Below, one piece after another: positions 25,592 through 35,592 of a DNA stretch of 64,000 nt. The notes beneath the pieces were generated by a model. The model ran no database searches and was not told where the DNA came from. It saw only the letters and a list, made by a program, of their open reading frames with translations. The stretch spans positions 164,766 through 228,765 of the forward strand of contig NZ_FOKL01000008.1 in assembly GCF_900112025.1 (NCBI RefSeq). The letters are read 5' to 3'. Source of the DNA: Janthinobacterium sp. 344. GTDB taxonomy: Bacteria > Pseudomonadota > Gammaproteobacteria > Burkholderiales > Burkholderiaceae_D. The translations under genes and the position numbers were made by a program. Each line of letters starts with the position of its first letter. Position 1 is the stretch's first letter.

Positions 25592-28423
25592 CTACTGCTG
25601 GCGCTGCAGATCGTACACACCGCCCGCGCTGGCGACAAAATACAGGGTGCCGCCGCCGGCACTGACCACATCCTCGATGGGGCCACCCGTGCCGCGCTTG
25701 CGCACCGTCCATGTCCCCTCCTGCAAGTCCGCCACCAGCACCTGCAGGGACGCGCTTTGCGCCGGCAGCGTGACAGTGACCGTCCCGCCAAGCGGCATGC
25801 CGCTTTTCGAGAACAGCACCACGCGGTCCTTGATCTGCACACCGGCCAGCAAAGGCGAATCGATGGCCGTCGTCGGCAGCGCCGGCAGCGCACTGCTGGC
25901 ATCCATCACCTGCATCACGTTCAGGAACAGGTCCGTCTCGCTGGCGGCGGCCGGCGACACCTCCAGCCGCCATGCGCCCGCTTCCTCGGTCGCATACTCG
26001 GCTTCAGGCTCGATAGCATAGTTCGTCCCGCCGACGCTGAATGCATTGCCGCTGCCGCCCACCTTGGCCAGCACGGCATGCGCCGGCAGCACGGTGCGGT
26101 TGATCAGCTTGCCGTTGTACTGGTAGCTGCTGTTGTAGTCCCATTCCGTGCGCCGGATCACCACCGTGTCGCCGCTGATCTCCGGTTCGGACTGGCTGTG
26201 CAGCAGCCAGGTCTTCTTGAAGCCCGCGTCGCGGGCGCTGACCTTGTCAAACACGATCAGGGCCGCCGGATGGTTCGCCTCCTTGAAATTCACGAACACG
26301 AACGAGCGCTGGAACTGGCGCACCTTGCTGCTGTAGGCCGCCGTCAGGTCGCCCTTGATGTAGCTGAAGTCGGGCGCCCCCGCCACAGAGCCGACCTGCT
26401 GCTGGCGCAGGACCGTGGCCACCTTGTAGCCGTTCGCCAGTTCCGCCAGCGATTCCGGCTCGTCGCCGGGGAAGCGCTGGCCGCCGTCATTGGCATAGCC
26501 GTCAAAGTTCTCGTCCGGGTCATACACCAGCATGGTGTTATGCGCGATCGTGCGCTTGTGGTAATTCATGTCGTGCGCGCTGCCGTATTCCAGCGAGGTG
26601 GCGGGATCGGCGGGATCCCTGCCGCTGTAGATGCCCGAATCGATGGCCAGGCCCCCCTTGTAATACAGCTGGAAATGCCCGGCGTCATAATGCTCGTGGT
26701 TGCCGAACCAGTCGCCGCCGAACTTCATCGTCGCCACCACATTGCCCGACTGCACCTGAATGCGCTCACCATCGGTCCAGCCCGTGCGGGCGATCATCAG
26801 GCCGGCGGGATCCGGAAAATATTTTGTCAACGGTAACGTCGCCGGACTGGGCGTGCTGCCCATGGTCGTATTGCCAAGCAGCACAGGCCAGATGCTGTCT
26901 TGAGGATGAATGAAGCTGGTCGATTGCTGCAGCGACTGTTTCAGATACTCATGCTTCAAGGTGGAATTGTTGTAGTAGGTCGCCGGCAGCATGAACGCCA
27001 GCGGTTCGCTCCAGTATTGCCTGCTGTTGGTGTACGAGGAATGGTAGACGTCGCCATCACGCATCCATTGCCCATCGGGCCGGCGCGCGTACAGCCAGTG
27101 ATACGGCAGCATCTGCTGTACGGGATCGAACACGGGGACGGCGCCCATGCGCCGGAATAGCCATGCGGCGTACATGTCCGCCAGGAAGCGCACCGTGCCG
27201 TAAGAGGCACCCTGCTGATACGCTTGCGCGGCGTAGGCGTAGTTGCGTGGCGCGATATAGTCGGCAAAGAAGCGGCCGGCAACGATGTTGTAGACCAGCG
27301 GCGCCTCGTCATAAAAGGCGATGGCGGCGGACAGTTGGTCGCGCAGCAGCTGGTTGTCGCTGCCATGGCCCACGACGGCGCCTTGCCGAGATGGCGGAAA
27401 GCCGATTTCCATCGTGGCCGCCAGCTGCGTAAAGCGCGTGACGACGTAGGCGCGCTGCTGCGCGGTCATCAGATTGAAGCACCAGTCATACACCATGGCG
27501 CTGGCCAGGATGACCTCGCCTTTTTCATTCGGCTGATTGTAGCCAGGCGCAAACTGCACGGCCGCCAGGTAGTCCAGCAGCATTTGCACGGCTTCCTGGC
27601 CGCGCAGTGCCTGCGCCGCCAGGCCCCGTTCATACAGGAGGGAGTACAGCGCTTTTGCCTTGATCCTGCTCACGACATCGATCTGGTGATTCGTCCTGGC
27701 CGAACCACCTGGCAGGAACACCGGCAACGCCACCACCGGCGGCGCCTGGATAAATGCCTGCAGGACGGCGCGGTGCGTAGCCATCTCTTCCGCATCCGAC
27801 TCGAAACGGCCGCGTATCGCGGCCAGGTCCCCTGTCCTGGCAAACAGGCGCGGATGCTCGCCTGGAGGCGGCAGCACGGCAGGCAACGGGTACACGCCGT
27901 AGCCTTGCGGCACAAAATCGGCCAGCGCCGTGACCAGCAGGCAATCGATGCCCAGGCCGCCCTCGCGGTACTGGAGCTTCAGTTCGCGCGCGCCGGCGGC
28001 CAGCCAGCGGGTGACGGGCACCCAGGTCCACTGCGCTGGCGAGCCAGCGGCAAACGGCACGGAGACGCTGGCATAGGCGCCATCGTCGAGCGCAAGGTAC
28101 AGCGACGCGGCAGGTGCCGCCGGCGCCAGCACGCGCAGCCAGATCGTGTAGCTGCCGTCGCGGGGCACGGCCACGGTGTACGACAACTGCGCCGCCGCGC
28201 CCGGCGACTCGGCGCGCGCCAGGTCCGCCGGCGCGAGCAGATACGTGCCGCCGGACACCACATTGCGGCCCCCGCTTTCCGCCACCCAGGGCGCGCCAGC
28301 CGCCGCTTCCGCTTCAAACATGGCCTCGACGGGAAAAGGCGCTGCATGCAGGGCGGGACCGGCCGCCAGCAAGACAATAGGGATCAAACCTTGCAACTTG
28401 TTACGGCATCGCAGCGTGGACAT
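25592..28423 (-). CDS. Secreted heparinase II/III-like polysaccharide lyase with N-terminal carbohydrate-binding-like module
   Basis: About 943 residues. The signal peptide MSTLRCRNKLQGLIPIVLLAAGPALHA comes first. Residues about 30-165 form a CBM35/CBM6-like beta-sandwich ('EAEAAAGAPWVAESGG', 'VPRDGSYTIWLRVLAP', 'GARELKLQYREGGLGIDCLLVT'). A helical toroid opens with 'GEHPRLFARTGDLAAIRGRF'. The heparinase II/III domain carries 'GNHEHYDAGHFQLYYKGGLAIDSGIY' and 'RTIAHNTMLVYDP'. It probably cleaves a uronate-containing polysaccharide outside the cytoplasm. GGAG nine bases before the ATG at 28423 fixes the start. It converges on the acetyltransferase gene (16 bp between stops) and is a paralogue of the gene at 7223-10354. 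Confidence 0.87.
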   Translation of the reverse strand: MSTLRCRNKLQGLIPIVLLAAGPALHAAPFPVEAMFEAEAAAGAPWVAESGGRNVVSGGTYLLAPADLARAESPGAAAQLSYTVAVPRDGSYTIWLRVLAPAAPAASLYLALDDGAYASVSVPFAAGSPAQWTWVPVTRWLAAGARELKLQYREGGLGIDCLLVTALADFVPQGYGVYPLPAVLPPPGEHPRLFARTGDLAAIRGRFESDAEEMATHRAVLQAFIQAPPVVALPVFLPGGSARTNHQIDVVSRIKAKALYSLLYERGLAAQALRGQEAVQMLLDYLAAVQFAPGYNQPNEKGEVILASAMVYDWCFNLMTAQQRAYVVTRFTQLAATMEIGFPPSRQGAVVGHGSDNQLLRDQLSAAIAFYDEAPLVYNIVAGRFFADYIAPRNYAYAAQAYQQGASYGTVRFLADMYAAWLFRRMGAVPVFDPVQQMLPYHWLYARRPDGQWMRDGDVYHSSYTNSRQYWSEPLAFMLPATYYNNSTLKHEYLKQSLQQSTSFIHPQDSIWPVLLGNTTMGSTPSPATLPLTKYFPDPAGLMIARTGWTDGERIQVQSGNVVATMKFGGDWFGNHEHYDAGHFQLYYKGGLAIDSGIYSGRDPADPATSLEYGSAHDMNYHKRTIAHNTMLVYDPDENFDGYANDGGQRFPGDEPESLAELANGYKVATVLRQQQVGSVAGAPDFSYIKGDLTAAYSSKVRQFQRSFVFVNFKEANHPAALIVFDKVSARDAGFKKTWLLHSQSEPEISGDTVVIRRTEWDYNSSYQYNGKLINRTVLPAHAVLAKVGGSGNAFSVGGTNYAIEPEAEYATEEAGAWRLEVSPAAASETDLFLNVMQVMDASSALPALPTTAIDSPLLAGVQIKDRVVLFSKSGMPLGGTVTVTLPAQSASLQVLVADLQEGTWTVRKRGTGGPIEDVVSAGGGTLYFVASAGGVYDLQRQQ

Positions 28424-28537
28424 GGATGGCACTCCAGTTTGTTGTATTTTAAATATCATCCACAATACACCATCCTGAGCCTGTTTGATTATATTCTTAC
28501 AACAAATACTGGCGGCCGCAGCCAGCACGGCGAAAAA

Positions 28538-28567
28538 AAAACCGCCCGGTAACACCCGGGCGGTTTT
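28538..28567. terminator. Rho-independent terminator downstream of the OPT transporter gene
   Basis: AAAACCGCCCGG/CCGGGCGGTTTT, a perfect 12 bp stem with a 6-nt loop, preceded by a run of A (28533-28541). Read on the minus strand it ends in T and follows the OPT stop by 27 bp. Confidence 0.9.
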
Positions 28568-28593
28568 GGCTGGCAATGCGGATTGGTCGCGCT

Positions 28594-30855
28594 CTAGGCC
28601 TGCGAGGCCTTCTTCTCGCGCGCCACGATGTACAGCAGCACGATGATGACGGCATACGGCAGCAGCGACAGCGCATCCGAGTGCAGGCCCGCGTAGAACG
28701 GGTTGCCGTGCTCGGCCCAGTCAGCCATCATCTGGTCGAAGTGCGTCAGCACGCCGGCCGTGATGGCGATGATGATGCCGGCCAGCGCGCCGCCGGCGAT
28801 GTAGCCGGACGCCAGCAGCACGCCCGAACTGCGGTCGCCCGCCAGCTGGCGCTCTTCCTCGTTCAGTTTCGCGTTGTGTTCCAGCTTGTTGTTGCGGCGG
28901 TCCGCCAGCCAGCGCACCAGGCCGCCGACGAAGATCGGCAAGGTCGACGACAGCGGCAGGTACACGCCCACCGAAAACGCCAGCGACGGGATGCCGGCCA
29001 TTTCCAGCACCACGGCGATCATCACGCCAAACAGCACCAGGGTCCACGGCAGCTGCTGGTCGAGGATGCCCTTGATGATGTAGGACATCAGCACGGCCTT
29101 CGGCGCATCGTATTTCTTCACTTCCGTGCCGTCCGGACGCTTGTTGTAATGGCCATTGATGCCCGGGTCGACCAGATAGGCCAGCTGTCCATCGTCCTTG
29201 ACGAAGTACTTGCCGGCCGGGCCGCCCACGGTATCGGTCTTTTGCCAGACTTTGTATGTATTGTGGTCGGAGTCGGCTTGCGGACCATGCAGCTCGCCCG
29301 TCACCGTCAGCTTCGACGCGTCGACCGTCAGGCCAGGCGCCACTTGGGCGGCCGGCACGTAGACGGTGCTCGCCTCGTTCAGCTTCAGCAGGATGGGACC
29401 GAGGATCAGGGCCGACGACAAGGCGCCCGCCAGAATCGCGTACTGCTGCAGGCGCGGCGTGGCGCCCACCAAATAGCCGGTCTTCAAATCCTGCGACGTG
29501 GTGCCCGCATTGCTGGCGGCGATGCAGACGATGGCGCCCACCGACAAGGCGGTGACGTAGTAGCGGCCACCGGTCCAGCCCATGATGAGGAAGATCAGGC
29601 AAGTGAACAGCAAGGTGGCCACGGCCATGCCGGAGATCGGGTTCGACGAGGAACCGATTTCGCCCGTCAGGCGCGACGACACGGTGGCGAACAGGAAGCC
29701 GAAGACGAGGATCAGCAGCGCGCCGAGGAAGTTCATGTGCAGCGGCGTGGCGAAGGTGATCACGGCGATGATGGACAGGCAGCCGATGACGACCCATTTC
29801 AGGGGGATGTCCTGGTCGGTGCGCAGGGTGGAGTCACTCTTGACGCCCTTGCCGATGCCTTTCAGGCCGGCCGACAGGCTGCGCCAGATCATGGGCATGG
29901 CGCGCACCAGCGAAATCAGGCCGCCGGCGGCCACGGCGCCCGCGCCGATGTACAGCACGTAGGCGCTGCGCACGTCGTCGGCGCCCATTTCGCTGATCAA
30001 CTTGGTGCCCGGCGAGAGCACGGTGGTCAGGCTGTCGCCGAAGAACTTGATCATCGGGATCAGGAGCAGGTACGACAGCACGCCGCCGGCCGCCATGGTG
30101 GCGGCGATGCGCGGGCCGATGATGTAGCCCACGCCCAGCAATTCAGGGGAGATCTCGGCGCCGATGGAGCCGCCCTTCAGCGGCGCGGCAAATTCCACGC
30201 CCGGCGTATCCTTCCAGCCCTTGAACGAGATATTGAAGACTTTATACAGCAAGCCCACGGCGAAACCGCCGAAGATGATCTTGGCGCGGCGCTTGGCGTC
30301 CAGCGCGGCGGCCGAATCCTTGGCGATGCTTTCGCCGGCGGCGATGCGCGATTCTTCCGTGGCGGCCGCCTTGAGCACCTCGGCGCACGCCGTGCCCTCG
30401 GGGAATTTGAGTTCCTTGTGCTGGTCGACGATCATGGTGCGGCGCATGGGAATCATCATCAGGATGCCCAGCAGGCCGCCGAGGATACCGACCAGCATGA
30501 CCCGCGAGATTTCCAGGTCGAAGCCGAGGATCAGGATGGCGGGCATGGTCACGCCCAGGCCGAAGGCCAGCGATTCGCCGGCCGAACCGGCCGTCTGCGT
30601 GATGCTGTTTTCCAGGATCGACGAATCCTTGCCGCCCACCTTCTTGGCCAGGCCGAACAGGGTGATGGCGATCACGGCGACGGGGATCGAGGCGCTGACG
30701 GTCAGACCCACCTTCAGCACCAGGTACAGCGAGGAGGCGCCAAAGACCATGCCCAGGATGACGCCCATGAACAGGGCGCGGAAGGTCATTTCGGGCAATT
30801 TCGCGTCGGCCGGGATATACGGCTTCATGGCGCTCGGTGTTGCATCTTTTGCCAT
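28594..30855 (-). CDS. OPT-family oligopeptide/metal-chelate transporter
   Basis: 753 residues with about 15 hydrophobic helices. The N-terminal 'LPEMTFRALFMGVILGMVFGASSLYLVLKVGLTVSASIPVAVIAI' is the hallmark of bacterial OPT carriers of the TIGR00728/TIGR00733 type, and the 'TAGSAGESLAFG' and 'SNAGTTSQDLKTGYLVGATP' motifs follow. A hydrophilic loop at about residues 480-590 is larger than in many members. OPT proteins move peptides or metal chelates across the inner membrane; the substrate is unknown here. It is a single-gene unit, and upstream lies a MITE-like inverted-repeat element that separates it from PBP1A. Confidence 0.93.
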   Translation of the reverse strand: MAKDATPSAMKPYIPADAKLPEMTFRALFMGVILGMVFGASSLYLVLKVGLTVSASIPVAVIAITLFGLAKKVGGKDSSILENSITQTAGSAGESLAFGLGVTMPAILILGFDLEISRVMLVGILGGLLGILMMIPMRRTMIVDQHKELKFPEGTACAEVLKAAATEESRIAAGESIAKDSAAALDAKRRAKIIFGGFAVGLLYKVFNISFKGWKDTPGVEFAAPLKGGSIGAEISPELLGVGYIIGPRIAATMAAGGVLSYLLLIPMIKFFGDSLTTVLSPGTKLISEMGADDVRSAYVLYIGAGAVAAGGLISLVRAMPMIWRSLSAGLKGIGKGVKSDSTLRTDQDIPLKWVVIGCLSIIAVITFATPLHMNFLGALLILVFGFLFATVSSRLTGEIGSSSNPISGMAVATLLFTCLIFLIMGWTGGRYYVTALSVGAIVCIAASNAGTTSQDLKTGYLVGATPRLQQYAILAGALSSALILGPILLKLNEASTVYVPAAQVAPGLTVDASKLTVTGELHGPQADSDHNTYKVWQKTDTVGGPAGKYFVKDDGQLAYLVDPGINGHYNKRPDGTEVKKYDAPKAVLMSYIIKGILDQQLPWTLVLFGVMIAVVLEMAGIPSLAFSVGVYLPLSSTLPIFVGGLVRWLADRRNNKLEHNAKLNEEERQLAGDRSSGVLLASGYIAGGALAGIIIAITAGVLTHFDQMMADWAEHGNPFYAGLHSDALSLLPYAVIIVLLYIVAREKKASQA

Positions 30856-31239
30856 ACAAAGTTCCTTAGTCTTGTAAAATAAACAGCCCGGATCTAAGTA
30901 ACCCTCGGGAAATTAGTGTGAATTTATGACGAACAGAAGCGGATGCTATGCAAGGCGCTCACTGCGACGCAGTGCGAGCACTGCTAGCAGTGAGCAAGCC
31001 TCGTCGGCCACCTTGCAGAGCGCCGGTTATGGAAGTCAGAAATCACAATAATTTATTGGGGGTTACTTAGGCCCGGGCTATTTTCTTGAAGCCGTGACTA
31101 TCGCACAGCCGCGTTTCGATGAAAAGGTTTTTTGCAGCCGCTGCCGATGCTTGGGTCCTGTGTCCGCCAACGCCGGAGCGCCTGGCGCATTGGTCTATAA
31201 TCGCTGCCACCGTGCCCCGCACGCTCATGTGAGACTGCC
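30856..31239. other. Intergenic region between OPT transporter and PBP1A genes
   Basis: About 384 bp with no gene. It is half filled by the 195 bp inverted-repeat element (30885-31079). The remainder (31080-31239) should contain the PBP1A promoter, but no hexamer pair was convincing. An 'ATTGGTCTATAAT' stretch ends near 31202 and provides a plausible extended -10 (TATAAT at 31196-31201). Confidence 0.55.
30885..31079. mobile_element. MITE-like element with about 20 bp terminal inverted repeats
   Basis: The left end AGCCCGGATCTAAGTAACCC (30885-30904) and the reverse complement of the right end (31060-31079) agree at 18 of 20 positions. The imperfect symmetry continues inward (AATTAGTGTGA against its AAATTATTGTGA counterpart, then TGCAAGG near both sides of the centre). 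The element is non-coding, about 195 bp, and can fold along its whole length. No clear target duplication is visible, and no transposase is present in the window. Confidence 0.6.
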
Positions 31240-33564
31240 TTGACTGCCAAACGATCCGGATTTCCCTGGCCTTCGCGCCGCGCCACCGTGCGCGGCTTCA
31301 TCATCGCCGCCTGCGCCGCGCTGGCCTGCGCCCTGCTGCTGGCCGCCTGGCTGTTCCTGTACGTGCGCCCGCGCCTGCCCGAACTCGACGTCATCACCGA
31401 CTACCAGCCGAAGATCCCGCTGCGCGTGTACACGGCCGACAATGTGCTGATCGGCGAATTCGGCGAAGAGCACCGCGACTTCGTGCCGATTGCCCAAGTG
31501 CCGGAAATGATGAAGAAAGCCCTGCTGGCCATCGAGGACAGCCGCTTTTACGAACACCACGGCATCGACTTCGTGCGCGCCGGCGGCGCCGTGCTGTCGA
31601 ACCTGCGCCACGGCTTCGGCCATGGCGGCGGCTCCACCATCACCATGCAGGTGGCGCGCAACTTCTTCCTGACGCGCGAAAAAGTCGCCTCGCGCAAGCT
31701 CAATGAAATCATGCTGGCCCTGAAGATCGAAGCGGCCCTCTCAAAAGAACAGATTCTCGAGCTGTACATGAACCAGATGTACCTGGGCCAGCGCTCGTTC
31801 GGCTTCGGCAGCGCGGCGCAGACGTATTTCGGCAAGCCGCTGAATGAACTGTCGATCGCGGAAATGGCCATGCTGGCCGGCCTGCCGCAAAACCCCTCGC
31901 GCCACAACCCGATCAGCAACCCGAAAAAGGCCCATGCGCGCCAGCAGCTGGTATTGAAACGCATGCGCGAACTCGATTACATCAGCGAAGGCCAGTACCG
32001 GCAGGCGCTGGCGCAGCCGCTGCACATCAACAGCCGCGGCAAGCAGGGTTTCGACACGCACGCCGAATACGTGGCCGAACTGGCGCGCCAGGCCGTCTAC
32101 GCGCAGTTCAAGGAAGACAGCTACACCAAGGGCATCAGCGTCTACACGACGATCCTGAAGGCCGACCAGGACGCGGCCTACGCCTCGACGCGCCGCAACG
32201 TCATCGCCTACGACCAGCGCCACGGCTACCGTGGCCCGGAAACCTTCATCGACCTGCCGGCCGACCCGGAGCAGCGCGACGACGCCATCGACGCGGCGCT
32301 GCAAAAACGCCCGGACAGCGACGGCCTGATCGCCGCCGTCGTCACGGACGTCGCCAGCGGCAAGGTATTGGCCGACATCGGCGACGGCGACGCCAAGGCC
32401 ATCACGGGCGACGGCCTGCGCTTCGCCGCCCCTGCCCTCTCCGCCAAGGCCGGCGCCGGCATCAAGCTGCGCCCGGGCGCCGTGATCCGCATCAGCCAGG
32501 ACGCCAAGGGCAACTGGGCCATCACGCAAGTGCCGCTGGTGGCCGCCGCCTTTGTTTCACTGGACGCCGACACGGGCGCCTACCACGCCATGGTGGGCGG
32601 CTTCGACTACAACCTGCAAAAATTCAACCACGTCACGCAGGCGTGGCGCCAGCCCGGTTCGGCCATGAAGCCCTTCGTGTATTCGGCGGCGCTGGAAAAA
32701 GGCTTTTCGCCGGCCACCCTGATCAACGACGCGCCACTGGAAATGCAGGCGGGCGGCAAGGTGTGGGCGCCGCAGAACGACGACTTCAAGTTCGATGGCC
32801 CGATCACCATGCGCTATGCGCTGGCGCAGTCGAAGAACGTGGCCTCGGTGCGCATCCTGCGCGCGCTGGGCATCGCGTACACGCATGACTTCCTGGAGAA
32901 ATTCGGTTTCGATCCAAAGCGCCAGCCCAGCAACCTGACCATGGCGCTGGGCACGGGTTCCGTCACGCCCGTGCAGATGGCGGGCGCCTACGCCCTGTTC
33001 GCCAATGGCGGCCACCAGGTGGAGCCGTACCTGATCGACCGCGTCGTCGACGCCAGGGGCGTGGTGCTGATGCAGACCAAGCCACCGGAGCCAAACGACG
33101 ACAAGACCCTGGCGCTGGACCCGCGCAACGCCTTCGTCATGGACAGCATGCTGCGCGAAGTGGCGCGCACCGGCACGGGCGCGGCGGCGACGAAAAAACT
33201 GGGCCGCAATGACATCGCCGGCAAGACGGGCACCACCAGCGACGCCGTCGACGGCTGGTTCGCCGGCTATGGCGGCGGCATCGTAGCGGTGGCGTGGATG
33301 GGTTATGACGATCCGAAATCGCTGGGCGGACGCGAATTCGGCGCCACCCTGGCCATGCCGATCTGGATCGACTACATGCGCACGGCCCTGGCAACGCGCC
33401 CGCAAGTCACGCGCGCCGTGCCGGCAGGCCTGAGCCAGGTCGATGGCGAATGGCTGTACGACGAATTCATCGACATGAATGGCGTCAAGACGCTGGATAT
33501 GGAAGTGGAAACGCCGACGGATCCGGCGGCGCTGCCGGAGACGCTGCCGGTTGAGACGAACTAG
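31240..33564 (+). CDS. mrcA: Penicillin-binding protein 1A, bifunctional transglycosylase/transpeptidase
   Basis: 774 residues from a TTG start. A single transmembrane anchor is at about residues 17-40 (GFIIAACAALACALLLAAWLFLYV). The GT51 transglycosylase domain carries 'IEDSRFYEHHGID' (catalytic Glu near residue 98) and 'GGSTITMQVARNFFL'. An intervening OB-type region spans about 300-430. The transpeptidase has 'GSAMKPF' (S-x-x-K near 474), 'SKN' (S-x-N, in 'ALAQSKNVASVR') and 'KTGTT' near 661. It polymerises and cross-links peptidoglycan at the inner membrane's outer face. The protein is shorter than E. coli PBP1A (850 residues) but within the family range. An upstream ATG reads straight into a stop, which supports TTG. 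Confidence 0.94.
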   Translation: MTAKRSGFPWPSRRATVRGFIIAACAALACALLLAAWLFLYVRPRLPELDVITDYQPKIPLRVYTADNVLIGEFGEEHRDFVPIAQVPEMMKKALLAIEDSRFYEHHGIDFVRAGGAVLSNLRHGFGHGGGSTITMQVARNFFLTREKVASRKLNEIMLALKIEAALSKEQILELYMNQMYLGQRSFGFGSAAQTYFGKPLNELSIAEMAMLAGLPQNPSRHNPISNPKKAHARQQLVLKRMRELDYISEGQYRQALAQPLHINSRGKQGFDTHAEYVAELARQAVYAQFKEDSYTKGISVYTTILKADQDAAYASTRRNVIAYDQRHGYRGPETFIDLPADPEQRDDAIDAALQKRPDSDGLIAAVVTDVASGKVLADIGDGDAKAITGDGLRFAAPALSAKAGAGIKLRPGAVIRISQDAKGNWAITQVPLVAAAFVSLDADTGAYHAMVGGFDYNLQKFNHVTQAWRQPGSAMKPFVYSAALEKGFSPATLINDAPLEMQAGGKVWAPQNDDFKFDGPITMRYALAQSKNVASVRILRALGIAYTHDFLEKFGFDPKRQPSNLTMALGTGSVTPVQMAGAYALFANGGHQVEPYLIDRVVDARGVVLMQTKPPEPNDDKTLALDPRNAFVMDSMLREVARTGTGAAATKKLGRNDIAGKTGTTSDAVDGWFAGYGGGIVAVAWMGYDDPKSLGGREFGATLAMPIWIDYMRTALATRPQVTRAVPAGLSQVDGEWLYDEFIDMNGVKTLDMEVETPTDPAALPETLPVETN

Positions 33565-33592
33565 CTTGAAAAATCAGGCCCCAAACGAAGGG

Positions 33593-33638
33593 CCGGGGTC
33601 AGACACTGAAGGTCCGACCCCAGATTTTGCTCTGGGGT
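33593..33638. repeat. GGGGTCAGAC-type palindromic repeats, copy 2
   Basis: Between the convergent PBP1A and TetR genes, a CGGGGTCAGAC arm pairs with GTCCGACCCC, and the latter overlaps a second hairpin ACCCCAGA-TTTTGC-TCTGGGGT (33617-33638). The motif is shared with the perfect palindrome at 16911-16941. It may also terminate transcription of one or both genes, although no clean T-run follows. Confidence 0.65.
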
Positions 33639-33650
33639 TGACACCTCGAA

Positions 33651-34352
33651 CTAAACGCTGCTCATGCTCAAATACCCGCGCACCGTGCTGATGACGCTGT
33701 CGGCGAAATCGTCCACGTTGACTTTCGCCGCGCGGTACTTCCAGCGCTTCACGTACCAGTCCTGGAACAGGGCCAGGCAATGCGCGGACAGCAAGGTGGG
33801 ATCGCCTTGCGGCTTCGGCTCGATTTCCGCGATGGTGGCGGCGATCAGGGTCTGCACGAACAATTCCGAGTTTTTCGCCATGCTGCGCTGCTCCACCTGC
33901 AGCACGCGCGAATCCATGAAGACGAAATAAAACCACGGCTGCAGCACCTCGGACAGGTAGATCGACGAGCGTATCATCGCCTCGAGGCGGTCCAGCGGCG
34001 ACTTCACGTCGGCGAACAGCAGCGGCAAGGCTTGCGTGGCGTGGCGCACCACGTCCTCGATCATCTCGGCCAACTGGTCCTTGCTGGTGATGTAGCCATA
34101 CAGGCCGCCCATCGACAAGCCCGTCTCGCGGCACAGGTCGCGCAAGCTCATGGCGCGAAAACCCACGTCATTGGCCAGGCGGAAAGTGGCGCCGAAGATG
34201 CGTTCGAGATTTTCCAGTGCCGGCTTGCGGCGCTTGACGCCGATACGGCCCGCATGGCGGTCAAGAATATATTCCCAGATATTTTCGCCATTTAACGGCG
34301 TCATCTGCTGAAACTGTTCAAAATTAAAATGGGTCGACAAGTGCATTCCCAA
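33651..34352 (-). CDS. TetR-family transcriptional regulator
   Basis: 233 residues. The helix-turn-helix appears at about residues 65-90: 'DVGFRAMSLRDLCRETGLSMGGLYGYITSKDQL', the typical TetR 'G...TxxxIAxxAGVSxGxxYxHFxxKexL' pattern. The ligand-binding C-terminal domain contains 'FVQTLIAATIAEI' and 'LVHCLALFQDWYVKRWKY'-like helices. The N-terminus is about 45 residues longer than average, so a later start is possible, but the next in-frame ATGs (34346 and 34304) give only slight shortening. It lies divergent to the secreted lipase gene across 315 bp and may regulate it or an unlinked gene. The effector is unknown. Confidence 0.88.
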   Translation of the reverse strand: MGMHLSTHFNFEQFQQMTPLNGENIWEYILDRHAGRIGVKRRKPALENLERIFGATFRLANDVGFRAMSLRDLCRETGLSMGGLYGYITSKDQLAEMIEDVVRHATQALPLLFADVKSPLDRLEAMIRSSIYLSEVLQPWFYFVFMDSRVLQVEQRSMAKNSELFVQTLIAATIAEIEPKPQGDPTLLSAHCLALFQDWYVKRWKYRAAKVNVDDFADSVISTVRGYLSMSSV

Positions 34353-35582
<1,230 letters not shown>

Positions 35583-35592
35583 GGAGAAGCGC

